NCBI RefSeq assembly: GCF_018320785.1
Contig: NC_054876.1
Span: 9,800,712 to 9,864,711 of the forward strand
Source: Cheilinus undulatus
Taxonomy: Eukaryota > Chordata > Actinopteri > Labriformes > Labridae
Reading direction: 5' to 3'
DNA length: 64,000 nucleotides
Under the pieces are notes generated by a model. That model searched no databases, was not told the DNA's origin, and saw only the letters and a list, made by a program, of their open reading frames with translations. This document shows, one piece after another, positions 47,977 to 58,901 of the stretch (positions are counted from its first letter, which is position 1; every line of letters starts with the position of its first letter). The translations under genes and the position numbers were made by a program.

Positions 47977-50900
47977 ATAAATTAGTGGAGTTTTAGGCTG
48001 GACCAACAGACCAGTGTGAGTTGAGATCTTTTTCTGTATTAATCTTCAGTCTTTAAACTTAAAAGTTCTAAACTCTGCGAGCATCATACCCTCGGTACTG
48101 CAAATAAAAGTGTTAAACTTCCTGCTGCAGAGTCCAGACTTAAAGGCAGAAGGCATATTGAAGAATTAGTATTTGTCTTCTGCTGCACTAAAGTTTCCCC
48201 TAACTTTGGGACTTACCTCCATCACTTTAATTCATCAGCAAAAAGCAGATTAACAGTCCATAGACTGCAGACTCAGGGAAGTTTACTATTTCTCCTATCC
48301 TGGCCGTGACAGCTAAGTAACACACACACACTTGGACCCCTCTTTATAAAGTGTAAAAAAGGTGTGTACACATTTGTATCAATATAGTCATCAATTTGAA
48401 TGAGTCTGGAAAAACAGGCATATCAGATTTTGGGAAAAGACAAATATTGTGTATCATTTGTGTTGAGCACTGTGTCTGAAATCATACCCTATTCATTACA
48501 TGGTACACTATATACTGTATAGTATTCACTACATAGAGAATACAGCATGCTATAGTGCTGTCCAAATTCTAAGTGAGCATTGTTATACCCTGTATAAGGC
48601 CTCATTGTAACTCAGTACATTGTGAAAAGTAGTGTGCAATTGATGGTCGCTTTCTATACCATCATGCAAGTTTTACTGCTTTTATACATGATAAGCATAG
48701 GAGGGAAACCAGCATGAATACAGAACATGAAAAGTGAATATATGGAGGCATTCTTATCAAAATCTTGAAGCTGTTTTATTAAAGGGATATTTCAGTATTT
48801 TTTTCAGCTGGGCCATGTGCGGTACCTAGCAGTAGAAGTTGCATTCGCCTCTAGTGATTTCAGTAAGCATTGCTCCCCTTCAGAAGGACTCACTGGTTGT
48901 ATCGGCCAAAAATTATTTTGAAGCGTTTTAATTTTTACCCAGAAAGTCTTTATGTTTTTGTCACTGTTTTTCAATGCAGGAGCACGCAACTGTCAACCAA
49001 AGCCTGTTTTACAAAATAGTGACAAAACCACAGAGGCTTTCTTGGTATAAAAAAACACTTCAGAAATTTTCAGTAGTGCGTACATTTCAGCCAACATTGT
49101 TTTGTTGCCCATTTTTACCAAAAACGAAATTCCAATGAAACTGTACCCATATATGACAATGTATAGCCTAGCACCCTGGCCGATACAAGCAGCGAGTCCT
49201 TCTTAAAGGAGCAATGCTCAAAAATCACTGGAAGCTAATGCCACCTCTACTGCTACATACCTCATATCACCCAATTTCAAAAATACTGGGTGCGCCGGTA
49301 GTCAAGTGGTTAAGGCGTGCGCCATGTATGCACCAGGCGACCCTGGTTCGAATCCAGCCCATGGCACTATTTCCTGCATGTCTCTTCCCTGTTTCCGACT
49401 CTATCCACTGTCCTATCTAATAAAGGCAAAAAGGCCAAAAATAAATCTTAAAAAAAAAATACTGAAATATCATTTTAAATAGTAAAGGATTCACAACAGA
49501 AAAAAAGCCCCTGCATTTTTCCATATAATGATGTGACAAACATTGTGAAATCAAAGTCCATATTTAGGCAGAGGAGCTTATTGAAATTTGCATTAAGTTG
49601 TAATATGGCCTTGGGTGAAAGAAGGTGCAATATTTATTTAAACTCAAATGTGTGTCAAAATACCAGTCTAATTCCTTTGCATCAGAGACGTTATCAAGCA
49701 AACATTCATTCATTCATGCATTCAATTTGACATAAAAATGATCATTCACTTCCTTTGTCCTTGTCAGTATGCACAACTTAATGAGATGTGGCACAAAATA
49801 TGTGTCAAAACTCTGAACTTTCTTATTCATTGTTCCATGTTTGTGTTGAAATAATACACTGCCTGGCCAAAAAAGTCGCCACCATAAAAAGGTCACACAC
49901 TCTAATATTTTGTTGGACCACCTTTAGCTTTGATTACAGCACGCATTCGCTGTGGCATTGTTTCGATAAGCTTCTGCAGTGTCACAAGATTTATTTCCAT
50001 CCAGTGTTGCATTAATTTTTCACCAAGATCTTGTATTGATGATGTCTGACCACTGCGCAAAGCCTTCTCCAGCACATCCCAAAGATTCTCAATGGGGTTA
50101 AGGTCTGGACTCTGTGGTGGCCAATCCATGTGTGAAAATGATGTCTCATGCTCCCTGAACCACTCTTTCACAATTTGAGCCCGATGAATCCTGGTGTTGT
50201 CATCTTGGAATATGCCCGTGCCATTAGGGAAGAAAAAATCCATTGATGGAATAACCTGGTCATTCAGTATATTCAGGTAGTCAGCTGACCTCATTCTTTG
50301 GGCACATAATGTTGCTGAACCTAGAGCTGAGCAACTGCAGCAACCCCAGATCATAGCTCTGCCCCCACAGGCTTTTACAGTAGGCACTAGGCATGATGGG
50401 TGCATCACTTCACCTGCCTCTCTTCTTACCCTGATGCGCCCATCACTCTGGAACAGGGTAAATCTAGACTCATCAGACCACATGACCTTCTTCCATTCCT
50501 CCAGAGTCCAATCTTTATGCTCCCTAGCAAACTGAAGCCTTTTTTGCATGCCAATGATTTGACCCTTCTTAAACAGACTAACATCTTTTCCACAACCACA
50601 GGATGTGTCTTTCGACATGGTTATTTAAGAAATAAGAAGTTACTCATTGCATCAGCTGGGGTTAAATAACTTGTTGTCAGCTGAAAGCTAATCGCCCATG
50701 CAGTAATTATCCAATAGGAGGCTCGTACCTATTTGCTTAGTTCAATCCAGATGGCGACTTTTTTTTTTGGCCAGGCAGTGTACTTCAAGTGAAATGCAAG
50801 TTTTGAGTGCAATTCTCCCGTTTTTTATTACTGACCCATGGCTGTTGTTGCTGCATATTAACTATGCTGCAATGGTGCCATTGTCAGCTGCCAGAGCAGT

Positions 50901-53900
50901 CTCCTAACCCTCCCACTCCTCCACCATGTTACTGTCCTGAAACAGTGTGTGTGATGTACCAAAACTTTGAATGAAAAATATATAAGTCCAAAGTGAAAAA
51001 ACGTAAACATTGTCAGCGCATTATAAATTTTTCTACAGTGTGCTGGATTTTGCCTGCAGTTTTTCATCTATTTGTCTCCTTCGCACCTTTCTTATGAAAC
51101 AGATATTTTTCTCTTTTCTCTTTAAGTTACAGTTTTTTTCAGAACCACGAATTCCTTCAGTAATGGAGGTTGTATCCTTTTAAATCACAGGCTGTCAGAG
51201 TATTTAAAATGTACAACCTTAGATCATAGTCCTCTTGTTTACCTGTATGTTGCATGTCATTGTTTCACAACCATTAATAACCAGTATTTCCAGTAGTTTA
51301 AAACATGTCTGACAGAGAGTACCTCCTCCTTTGTTACATGAGTCAGAGGGAAATGTTTGCTAGGACATTCTCAGGAGTTCATATGTGAAAACTGCTTTAT
51401 AGAGAGGAGTGAAAAGATCTTTAAATTCTATATATACTGTTCATTAGTGTAGAGGTTGGGTGTTTTTTTGCTGTAGCTGTAGACTGGCCTGATGTGACTG
51501 AGGGCTTGAAGCTGGGTTTGGTTCACACCCCTACATTCAGACCCAGCCTGGGCCAGGTTTAGAAGACATCCTGTCAAACATGGCAGCAGAACTGTATTTT
51601 ACCCTGTATTTTTGAGTTTCATCTATTTGTAATAAGTTCAGAACAACCTCCTTCAGTGTAGACAAATATGACCAGAGACGTACTGCAGAGCCCTGATCGC
51701 ATTTCTTGAATTAACAAATCTTATCAATAAAAACTACACTCTAGGCGCTGGTTTAGCTCAGTGGGTAGAGCAGGCACCCATATACAGAGGGCGACCAGCT
51801 GGTCATGGGATTGAATCCCGGTCTTTTTGATGCAGGTCTTTCACCCCGCTCTCCTTCCCTATGTTTAAAAAACCCTACTCTCTGAGCAGTTTACTCAAAC
51901 AATATTTCACTCTTTTCCTAAGATTTTTTTTGACATAATGAGGATAAAAGTTGTTAAATGGCCCTGCTTACTCTCCCCTGTGCAAACACACGCTGAAATT
52001 GTGCTGTCGGGAACAAGTGAGAAAGAGAGAAAACCTTGTGTGTTTATACACAATTGGAGAAAAAAGAGCAAATACTTACATTGATTTATTTTCTAGTGTA
52101 ACTCAGTTTATTGATGAAGTGAGTGAAGAGCAGTGCAGACTGTAGGTTTAACTGTTTATCAATGAAAAAGACTTGTATACCAGTTTTCATTTTCATTTTC
52201 ATGTTTATATCAGTCTGTCACACTTCCTGTAAAATGATGATGCAGGTTGCTGCTCTTGCACGTACATAGTTGTTTTTAGGGAGTTACATTTTCAAAATCA
52301 AGTATTCCAATATAAATATGCAGAGTTAGTATACAGCTTATATTAAATGTACTACCAAAGCCTGCGCTCTATGTGACAAATATTAGATATGCAATCATTC
52401 TGTGTTGCAACAATGATGTCAGCGATGAAGTCCAATAAATGCACAAATACTAAAGAGTCAATATGAGCTGAAGCTTACAGTTTCCAATGTTTCTTACACA
52501 TGTATCCTTGTATAATCCATGCACAAGAGAGATGTCTACTTATACATAAATGCACCATTTGAATTTCATGTTAACCTCTGCTTATTTTTTAAACATTTTT
52601 CTGCTGCTATCATCCTGTACTTCTGCACTCTATGATGATGGTTGCAACACACTACCTCATCAACAATAAGCATTTATAAAAGCAGCTCACAGGCTATGAT
52701 TATAGAATATCAAATCAAACAATTCAGATGGAAAGTAATGATATTTGAGTTCCTTTATACAACATACTGCTGATGAATACTGTCAAAAAAGCAGAAAAAA
52801 ACACAAAAATACCTACAAAATTAGGCAGGATGGGATGACCCTTTCTGCTACCCCTCTGCCTAAGTGTAGTATCATTCTGGGAGACACTGTTTTCTGTCTC
52901 TCTGCCGTTCTTCGGTTTTACGAAATACTTGTATGAGCAGCTATCCCCTTCTCAGTCCAAAATAAATATTTACCTTTTTAATACCACCAGTACTTCTACA
53001 GGCACTGAGTGGTTAGCTTGAGTTTTATGCAACTGCATCAGTTAGGCTGGAGCATCAATATCATACCCCTCCCTCTGTCATATATTAGTTTTTTGTCAGT
53101 GTCTTGATAGATCATATATCTTCCAGGGTTGCCATGATCAGTTCATTAATATGTGCTTTAACCCAGTCATTCTTAGTGAGATCATGTGAAAAAATTTGTT
53201 GATAGAGTTTGATGATATGCTTAATACCCCTCCAGTGTATGCTGTCTGTACTGCATAGTGATATTGTTCTGTTTGATCCACTCCAGCGTCGTGTTGCTCT
53301 CTGATGAGCCCTTTGTTTGGCATCACAGAGGCGGCTGTTCAGCGTAACTCTGGATTCCAGGCATGCTGGGACAGGATGGCCCGCTCAGTGTTCTGCCTTT
53401 CTCCTGTTTCCTGTCACTCTCTCTCTCAGCTGAGCGAGGTGTTGACGTACACCTTTGTGACCTTTTCTACTTAACCCTTGTCCTGTTTGTCAGGCTGAGC
53501 AGAGCCATTGCATAAGTCGGTTATGGGTTTGAAGTATGGTATTAAAGGTCATGGCACAGGTGTTCTATTTTTAAGATTGAAAAAGTAATTCTAACACACT
53601 GAGGAAGTATATTTGGTATTATTTGTGAAAAGGAATTGTTTCAAATCTAGCACAGTTTTACACAACCAATGAAAAATAGATTCCACAGGTGTGTGGTCAC
53701 CTGCCGAAATACTTCAATCACTACAGCCGTTATCACATCAGTTTTTATTGTAGGGATGCACTATAAAATGGCTTTGTAGCTAGTATCACATCTTTAAAGA
53801 TTTAAATTGAATTTCAAATTGCCCATAGTAAACACTTTTTTATGACAGCCTTGACTCTTCCACTTCAAACTTGCTGGAATTTTCAGGGTGAGCCGCATGT

Positions 53901-56900
53901 TTTTGAGCTCAAACTGCCAACATTTTCCCTGAAAGCCTTTTTGTAAACTTTCTGAGTGAAGGCGAGGTGGGCTAATGTGAGATTGCAGGAGGAAATATTC
54001 AGGAAAATTCAATGCAAGCGAATGGGAGGGGGTGATGATGTTGATATCCTGTGACCTGCACATGACAATAGATGCACGCCACCGATGTGGGCTCTATGCA
54101 CGCAATTAAACTGCTGCATTATGGTTTCTGCTTCCCAAAATGTTCTCCTGCTATTTTGTTGATATTTTGATTGTGTTGAATGACAGGTAGCATTCTTTTA
54201 AAGGCAATGTTCTCTGAATATTGTCTGACAGTGAACTCCTTTACCTCCTCTTTATCATGGCGAGCCTCCTGAGATAAGGAGGTAGTTATTATAACATTCA
54301 CTTATTACACAGCGCTGTCTTCATGACTGTAATCAAAGCAATAGAGTGGCTGTTTTAAACCAGGATATGGTAATACCATATTACTACTAGGGCTGGGTAT
54401 GGTTAAAAAATTGAATCTTTGATTTTTTTTCCACCACAAACACAATTTACAATTTTAAGCCATTTTTTCTTTTTCAAATAAAAGAGAAACTTCTCAAACA
54501 GGTTTCTATAATTTTTATAACAACATGTAAAAAATATTGAACAGAGTTTTCCTTTACAGGTTAAAGTGTGAGCTGCAAACCTGTCTTTATAGGGGGCGTA
54601 TTATGCAAAAATCCCTTTTTCAGGCTTTTCTTACAAAAATATATGATCCTGGTCTGTCCACAATCCCCTCAAATACCAGAAAAATCCATTCCCTCTCCCC
54701 CTCTCTTTCTCCACATTTCAGAAAATGTGTCTTAAAACAAGCTGTTCGCTGATTTTACCCTCATGATGTCACATGAGGAGTAACCCGCCCCCAGGTTTTG
54801 TCTGGGAGATTGATGGTTCAAATCCCAGTCGCCCGTAACATTGTAACATCAGGAGTGCCACATCCATTCCCTGAGAGGGATGTGGTCAGGGGCGGAGTCA
54901 GACAGTTCATTAACATTTAAAGCCACAGACACAAAAACAGTTTGTTCTGAGCAGGGTTGAAACAGAGGTGTTTTTAGACATGCAAAAATCTAATACTAGA
55001 GTGTTTTTTCAGCAACAAACTTCACAGGCATGTTTTCGGGACTGCTGAGAACAATATAAACTTGTCTTGAAAGGGTAAAATATATCCCCTTTAAAATTGC
55101 ACTATAGGACTAAATTGACTGCAGGACTATAGCCTCTCTGGCTCCCATGAACCTTTTTGATAAGGGAGTCTTTTCCAAGGGGGAGGCAGTGACAACATTT
55201 TCCTGACCCTTTTATGACTATGTGTCACAAGAATTATTCCCATCCCGTGTTGTGTTTTAATTTGCTCATATTGTCCTTTTAAAATGACGATATGAGCACT
55301 GGAATGACTGGAAGCTGCCTTTCTGTTGTTGTATCTCATTCATGTTTTCTGCTGCTTACTTCTGATAAACCACATTAATTCTCTGCCATCTGTTACCAGT
55401 TCAGTCACCCAAGCTCACCCCTGTAGCACTATATTTTTGCTCTCTAGTTTGCTTGCTTGCTTTTGGAAAAAAATATTGGTAAACTCAGAGCTCCTCAGTG
55501 GACTTGTTTTGCTTGAGAACACCACATGCCCACTCTGCATCAGTGGGCCATCAACTATCTTTCCTTTAAACTGGATTTTCATTTAGATTTTTCAGATAGC
55601 TGCAACTGTGTCCTTTGTGTAATGACTTTCTCCTCTCTGTGCTCCTCAGCTTGATGTGCAGATGCAAGACACTGAAGATGAGGTGAAGGTGAGGTGGGGA
55701 GTGTCACACCTGGAGACAGGAGAGCTGCAAGTCATGCCAAGTTTCACACAGGTAAATTTGAAACCTCAGTTAATCATTATTGAAACAGTCAGAAAAATAA
55801 GGATATCTGAATTTATGGAGAAGAACCAACCTTTCCTTCAGTGTTAAACTTCAATGTTTCATGTAAACCACAAACTAACTAATCCTTGGTGTGTCACCCA
55901 GGTATATTTTCTGGCCCATTTTAGCAGTTTGCCATATTCTCTCCCTTTAACTCCATCCCCCTCGTGAAGCTTTCATAAGCAGGGTATCTGGAAAGATAGA
56001 GATGCGGGGAGTGAGCAGCGATGGAGAATGATGTAGAATCAAATAAGTTGAATACAGTATATCCAGACAAAACACTGTATTGTTTTCTTGTTTTGTCAAT
56101 GATGTATGTTATTTTGTATGCAGAGCTATACCCTGTCACTAAAAGGTAGCTGTTAGATAACAAATACTCTGACATAGTCATGCTTCAAATTTCTACAAAT
56201 GTGGTTTAAATTGTTCTTTTTTTTACATAATTTTGATAAAATTTTCTCTCTCCGTCAGGAAAACGGAAACACTGTCAGTGTTGCAGCCATAAGGGATCAG
56301 TTGAAGCAGCTGTTATGTGCGACGCGTCCCTCTGTGCTGCTGAGCTGCAGGCCTGCTCAGCCCTCAGACGTCCAGGTGAGTGGAGGACTCATTTCTCATG
56401 CACAAAATCTTTACAAATGTTGCACAAGAACGCCACACAGACAAGTGCATGCACGCCTGTCATACTGGGTCACTCTCTAGTGTAATGGAATGACAGACTG
56501 ACCATGAAGTATTCATTGTGTCATTGCTTATTGACTTATTGGGTTTTAAAAAATGAATTTGGTATTTTCAAGACTCTGATGAGGCTTGATAGGCATTAAA
56601 ATGAACACATGTCTGAATTTGTAATTCAAAGGCTACATCCCCCATAAAATCAGTGGTATCAAATGACAGCATGAATGAATGTGAATGTAGATGGTGCTTT
56701 CAAAGTGAGTGAATCTCTGGAGAGTAGTGACCCTGTAGAGTTATAGAAGAGGGGAAAAAACATGCACTGCAAGTTCCTTTTTTTTATTTTCTTACATATG
56801 ATATTAGTTAGTATGGTTGTTTAAAGGCATTTTCTTTAATCATTAATGTTTTATATTAGCATTATTAATCACCACAAGCATATTAAAAAATATGGCACGT

Positions 56901-58901
56901 GTTGGCTTTAGTCCACCCATGGGAAGAATTGATATATACCAGTTGGTCCATTTTTGATTCAAAAGACTGTCACCTTTCCTTATAGCAAAACACAGCATCT
57001 CTACTCTTCCCTAACTCACTTTCTCCACTGTGTTTCTGAGATTTCCCAGACTTCTATGTGTGTTTCTGCAGCTGTAAGCTGCTCGCACACCTGGCATCTT
57101 CACTCAGTCCTCGTCTGAGTGAAGCTTCTGATAGGCTGAGTAGTCTGATGTGTCGCTATTGTTTACATGAGAGAAGCTGTGCAGGTTAAAATAGATCACC
57201 TTGCGCAGGTAGGAGTGCTTGCCAGAATGATTTAACAGGTATGCATGGGTCCACATAGAATAGCACCTGTGTCCAGATCCAGACCGCAGTCCACTGATAA
57301 GTGACCTTAGTTCTTGGTTTCATAACATAACTGCTTTGAAACAATCAGAAAATAGCAGAATCCATATCGCTGCTTTGGACATCACCCATTTACTCCTCAA
57401 CTATCAGACCGATCCTTTAGATGGTTTTTGATGGTTTCTTAACTGATTATTACAGCAGCTTCAATAGTTAACAATATATCCATGCAGAATTCCAAACTAT
57501 TTTTTCCCACTGCCCCTAGTGGCCAGTAAATCAGTTATTGCAGGCTTAATTTCTTCCTTCACATCTTATTCTTAGAAGGACTTTTATGGGTAATTTCTTC
57601 TTTCTTCTTACATTTGATTTTCTAGTCCAGTGTGTTGGTGTGATAATGTGACAGATCGATAACTGGAGCGTGTAATCCTGCTCACCGCATGGCCAATTAA
57701 AATCTAACTGATGTATAAAGGGGTTTATTATGCTGATTTGCTTCCACAGAAATGTTTAAACTGGTGTGCCCTTTGCTCAGACGTCATGTCATGTCATGTG
57801 ATGTTTATGTGATCATGTGCTTATGTTTTAGTGAAGTGTTGTTTGAATCCTTGGAGTCAACTCTGCTGAGAAAACATCAGAGTTATTAGTTTAAAAACAA
57901 TCACTCTTGTAATGTTTACCAGACATCTGGGCACCACCTGTCCTCTTTCTGAGATACAACCAGGTCTCATGTTACCACTAATTATTTTCTGTTGTAAATT
58001 ATTGATTGTTTCCTGAGTTGTCAGCCCTTTTGTCTGATAAATATTCTCGATATTGAAAAATGTTTATTTCCAGGTCTCAGAGTGTTCTCTTAAATGTCCT
58101 ACTTCCTAAATGAGTTGTGTTTACTCTCATCAGAAAATGTTTGATTTAATAGTTTTACTTATCAGCTAAATGTTACATCACAAGGTCAGGTTACCCCACT
58201 GACACCTGAATCCCTGTAATTAAACGGTTTAAAATAATCAGCCGAGCAGTCTTAAGGTTTACTACCAGTGAAGTCAGAATCTGTGAGCCTGTCAGGACTA
58301 TTAATATCAGTAAGCCTTCAGCTTAAACCAGGCTTCTTATTACCAGCGAGTAAATCAGTGCATCATATTTGCTCTCTCTAACACAAGCACAGCAACTCTG
58401 ATGCAAATTCACCACAGTGATAATGGAAATCATGTGCAAATCATGGGTGGGGTTGACCTTCGACCAGCAGGATGGCTTTCCATATAAATCTCTTTCATGT
58501 GCTGACTATTCTTAAAATGTCTGGACACAAAGAATATCATAGATGCACACTGTTATCCTCTGTAATGTTTAAAATTCCTCTTTTTAAAGTTTTTGTTCTG
58601 CACTAGCAGAATTCCTGTTTGTATAATGCAAATCCAGAGTTTACTTTTCATTTTATGTGTTGTACAACAGTGGAGATATACCAGAAAGAGAGCTCAACAT
58701 ATCAAGGCTTTCTTTGCTGTTAATATTGCAACAAGCAGATCCGTTTTATTAATTTATTTTCCATCTGCGGTGTATTTCTTTATCTCTAATAGGCAGTGCG
58801 CAATAACATGGTTTCGCCCCCCAAGCCCCCCCGCGCCCACGACTGGAAGCTGCTTGTGAAGAACATCAGAGTGACACTGAATCAAGAGGACGATGCTGCA
58901 G
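34586..58901 (+). CDS. c2cd2: C2 domain-containing protein 2 (TMEM24 family), first six coding exons
   Basis: Family members are ER-anchored proteins with a lipid-transfer SMP (TULIP) domain and a C2 domain. The paralogue TMEM24/C2CD2L moves phosphatidylinositol at ER-plasma membrane contacts. The exons are 34586-34867, 41511-41606, 46258-46377, 55650-55751, 56259-56375 and 58793-58901, giving 275 residues so far, all with GT-AG borders and a continuous frame. A membrane segment spans residues about 21-39. [11 protein letters not shown] and [12 protein letters not shown] match the start of the TMEM24 SMP domain. Exons 2-5 complete the SMP, and exon 6 starts the C2 domain ([14 protein letters not shown]). 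The rest lies beyond the window. Synteny with zbtb21 and umodl1 favours c2cd2 over c2cd2l. Confidence 0.9.
35123..36327. mobile_element. hAT-type MITE with perfect 8-bp target duplication, interrupted by another element
   Basis: Termini TAGGGCTGGGCAATT at the left and the complement TAGGGCTGAATAATT at the right. The flanking 8-mer CCTCACAT is identical on both sides (35115-35122 and 36328-36335). The outer arms (35123-35360 and 36128-36327) add up to about 440 bases, a normal MITE size. The middle is a separate repeat. An 8-bp duplication fits hAT superfamily integration. Confidence 0.88.
35361..36127 (-). repeat. Nested copy of a dispersed repeat family, minus strand
   Basis: On the minus strand it starts TTTAACCCAGCAGGCACATA and continues GAGGACATTACAT. 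It then shows irregular GGAAATTT-like motifs and TGGATATTTTGAGGAATTTG, as in the plus-strand copy at 62777-63786. It includes a (TATTG)4 run near 35905-35930. The open frame 35699-35983 is a product of this repeat. I could not name the family. Confidence 0.75.
36474..37001. mobile_element. Second hAT-type MITE
   Basis: Ends with TAGGGCTGGCAAAAGATTA at the left and the complement AGGGCTGTCAAAATTAATC at the right. It includes the typical TTAATCGCGATTAAA motif near the left end. No clear target duplication was seen. Confidence 0.7.
37195..38045 (-). mobile_element. LINE remnant (reverse transcriptase C-terminal half), L2/Rex1-like
   Basis: Read on the minus strand across a few frameshifts: [12 protein letters not shown] (about 38020), [13 protein letters not shown] (37929 downward), [12 protein letters not shown] with the catalytic YADD at 37832-37821, then [11 protein letters not shown], and near 37345 [12 protein letters not shown]. 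These are ordered motifs of a non-LTR reverse transcriptase. A poly-A/T run (about 37519-37541) interrupts the frame. It is 5'-truncated and inactive. The clade is a guess from the style of the YADD and VPQGS motifs. Confidence 0.85.
39090..41460. repeat. Diverged repeat units in c2cd2 intron 1
   Basis: Four segments share ordered words. Units near 39110 and 41325 share CACCATCT, TGGAATTTTCAAGTCA and a TAGATCATT-CTCATT stretch. Units near 39590 and 40730 share AAGTCACA-CATC and end with GAAGTCTTTGG-ACC. Spacing is uneven (about 0.45-1.1 kb). This is either an old tandem duplication or several copies of one unrecognised repeat. Confidence 0.55.
41511..41606 (+). CDS. c2cd2: c2cd2 exon 2
   Basis: 32 codons between TTCCTCTTCAG and GTACAT, phase 0 at both ends. 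It encodes [11 protein letters not shown] and [11 protein letters not shown], aligning in style with the QIAFEEVPQL and ISHVTCVD stretch of TMEM24. The donor is weaker than consensus. Confidence 0.8.
44078..45040 (-). mobile_element. Truncated Tc1-like element (salmonid-type family), copy 2
   Basis: The left terminus is CAGTGCATTCAGAAAGTATT. The transposase N terminus is readable on the minus strand from 44776: [20 protein letters not shown], then [18 protein letters not shown], a paired-like helix-turn-helix of Tc1 transposases, followed by a second motif (GRRALVREM). After about 100 residues the frame breaks near 44456, so the catalytic domain is deleted. The right terminus is missing. The same family as 11224-11893. 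Confidence 0.85.
45157..45560. mobile_element. hAT-type MITE, TAGGGGTGGGA termini
   Basis: An 11-bp terminal inverted repeat TAGGGGTGGGA at the left and its exact complement at the right. The flanks TTAAGAAC and TTTAGAAC match at 7 of 8 positions, an eroded 8-bp duplication. The interior has self-complementary words such as ATATCGTATC and GATATCGCGATA. Confidence 0.85.
45947..46125 (+). mobile_element. tRNA-derived SINE
   Basis: The head is GGGGGTGCAGATGGCCTCGT and the B box is GGTTCGGGTCC at 45996-46006. The body contains CTGTTTCCAACTCTATCCAC and the segment ends in an A-rich tail. The A box is poorly preserved. The same family as 49289-49455. Confidence 0.75.
46258..46377 (+). CDS. c2cd2: c2cd2 exon 3
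   Basis: 40 codons between CTTCCTGACAG and GTAAAT, phase 0-0. It encodes [14 protein letters not shown] and [13 protein letters not shown], matching the alternating strands of the SMP fold (TMEM24: RFPVSV, YHVTLTLPPTQLE). Confidence 0.87.
47831..48458. mobile_element. Probable hAT-type MITE with eroded right end
   Basis: Left end AGGGATGCACAATATT, and right end whose complement reads AATGATACACAATATT (13 of 16 matches). The interior has TGGCCTGATATTGGTATTGG and a (TA)n microsatellite at about 47945-47974. No target duplication was seen. Confidence 0.5.
49289..49455 (+). mobile_element. tRNA-derived SINE with target duplication
   Basis: A-box-like TAGTCAAGTGG (49299-49309) and perfect B box GGTTCGAATCC (49345-49355). 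A pyrimidine-rich body (TCTTCCCTGTTTCCGACTC) and an A-rich tail follow. The 10-mer AAAAATACTG flanks it on both sides (49279-49288 and 49455-49464). The best preserved member of the family in this window. Confidence 0.88.
49563..49856. mobile_element. Left-half remnant of the TAGGGCTGGGCAAT MITE family
   Basis: GTAATATGGCC, AGAAGGTGCAATATTT and TCAAAATACCAGTCT match the left arm of the MITE at 35123 in order. The DD36E-type transposon inserts just after it. Confidence 0.55.
49857..50780 (-). mobile_element. Tc1/mariner transposon with open catalytic frame (DD36E-type spacing)
   Basis: Inverted termini CACTGCCTGGCCAAAAAA are flanked by TA on both sides (49855-49856 and 50781-50782). The element is 924 bases, short for a Tc1/mariner element. 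It carries one minus-strand transposase frame covering most of its length. Target and termini are intact, so this looks like a comparatively young insertion. Confidence 0.92.
49902..50618 (-). CDS. Tc1/mariner transposase, N-terminally deleted, catalytic region open
   Basis: 238 residues with no internal stop. The catalytic acidic residues appear to be Asp49 (WSDES), Asp140 (FQDDN) and Glu177 (NPIENLW). The rest of the catalytic core is recognisable ([13 protein letters not shown], and the C-terminal [12 protein letters not shown]). Asp140 and Glu177 are separated by 36 residues, as in the DD36E (Incomer) group, not the 34 of canonical Tc1. The two helix-turn-helix DNA-binding domains, about 100 residues in relatives, are absent. 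Only about 20 residues ([10 protein letters not shown]) precede the core, pointing to an internal deletion. It could not bind its own termini by the usual route. It reads against c2cd2 within an intron. Confidence 0.85.
   Translation of the reverse strand: MSKDTSCGCGKDVSLFKKGQIIGMQKRLQFAREHKDWTLEEWKKVMWSDESRFTLFQSDGRIRVRREAGEVMHPSCLVPTVKACGGRAMIWGCCSCSALGSATLCAQRMRSADYLNILNDQVIPSMDFFFPNGTGIFQDDNTRIHRAQIVKEWFREHETSFSHMDWPPQSPDLNPIENLWDVLEKALRSGQTSSIQDLGEKLMQHWMEINLVTLQKLIETMPQRMRAVIKAKGGPTKY
51744..51875 (+). mobile_element. tRNA-derived SINE (second head type)
   Basis: GGCGCTGGTTTAGCTCAGTG with an A-box TAGCTCAGTGG (51754-51764) and an eroded B-box-like GGATTGAATCC (about 51808-51818). A pyrimidine-rich tail (CACCCCGCTCTCCTTCCC) follows. 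It resembles an Ala/Ile-type tRNA head, but the sequence past the B box shows it is a SINE, not a tRNA gene. Confidence 0.7.
54589..55095. mobile_element. Possible MITE or unclassified repeat
   Basis: Left end ATAGGGGGCGTATTATGCAA and right end complement TAAAGGGGATATATTTTACC form an imperfect inverted pair. The interior (TGATGTCACATGAGGAG, GGCGGAGTCAGACAG) resembles a repeat common in fish. Boundaries are uncertain. Confidence 0.45.
55650..55751 (+). CDS. c2cd2: c2cd2 exon 4
   Basis: 34 codons between GCTCCTCAG and GTAAAT, phase 0-0. It encodes [20 protein letters not shown] and LQVMPSFTQ, again SMP strands. Confidence 0.87.
55752..56258 (+). other. c2cd2: c2cd2 intron 4 (0.5 kb)
   Basis: Short intron; nothing recognised within it. 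Confidence 0.7.
56259..56375 (+). CDS. c2cd2: c2cd2 exon 5
   Basis: 39 codons between CTCCGTCAG and GTGAGT, phase 0-0. It encodes [14 protein letters not shown] and [14 protein letters not shown], aligning with the TMEM24 helix and strand STIEELIKDAIVSTQP and MMVNLRA at the end of the SMP domain. Confidence 0.9.
56376..58792 (+). other. c2cd2: c2cd2 intron 5 (2.4 kb)
   Basis: No transposon, RNA gene or exon could be supported here. The sequence looks unique and AT-rich. Confidence 0.6.
58793..58901 (+). CDS. c2cd2: c2cd2 exon 6: linker and first C2 strand
   Basis: 36 codons plus one base between TCTCTAATAG and GTTTGA. It encodes a proline-rich linker ([11 protein letters not shown]) and [14 protein letters not shown], the first C2 strand. 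It leaves in phase 1. No following exon was found before 64000. Confidence 0.85.

Larger units (their letters stand above)
46378..55649 (+). other. c2cd2: c2cd2 intron 3 (9.3 kb)
   Basis: The largest intron found. It contains a MITE with a TA microsatellite (47831-48458), a SINE (49289-49455), a Tc1/mariner element with an open transposase frame (49857-50780), another SINE (51744-51875) and a possible MITE (54589-55095). The stretches 46378-47830 and 51880-54380 hold nothing I can support. Confidence 0.55.

Noticed and set aside
51744-51820. Candidate tRNA gene (A-box and B-box-like sequences)
   Set aside because: The B box is eroded, no acceptor stem pairing is evident and the sequence runs into a pyrimidine-rich SINE body.
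54805-54830. B-box-like GGTTCAAATCCC suggesting another SINE or tRNA
   Set aside because: No A box at the right distance and no SINE body; it lies inside a different repeat.
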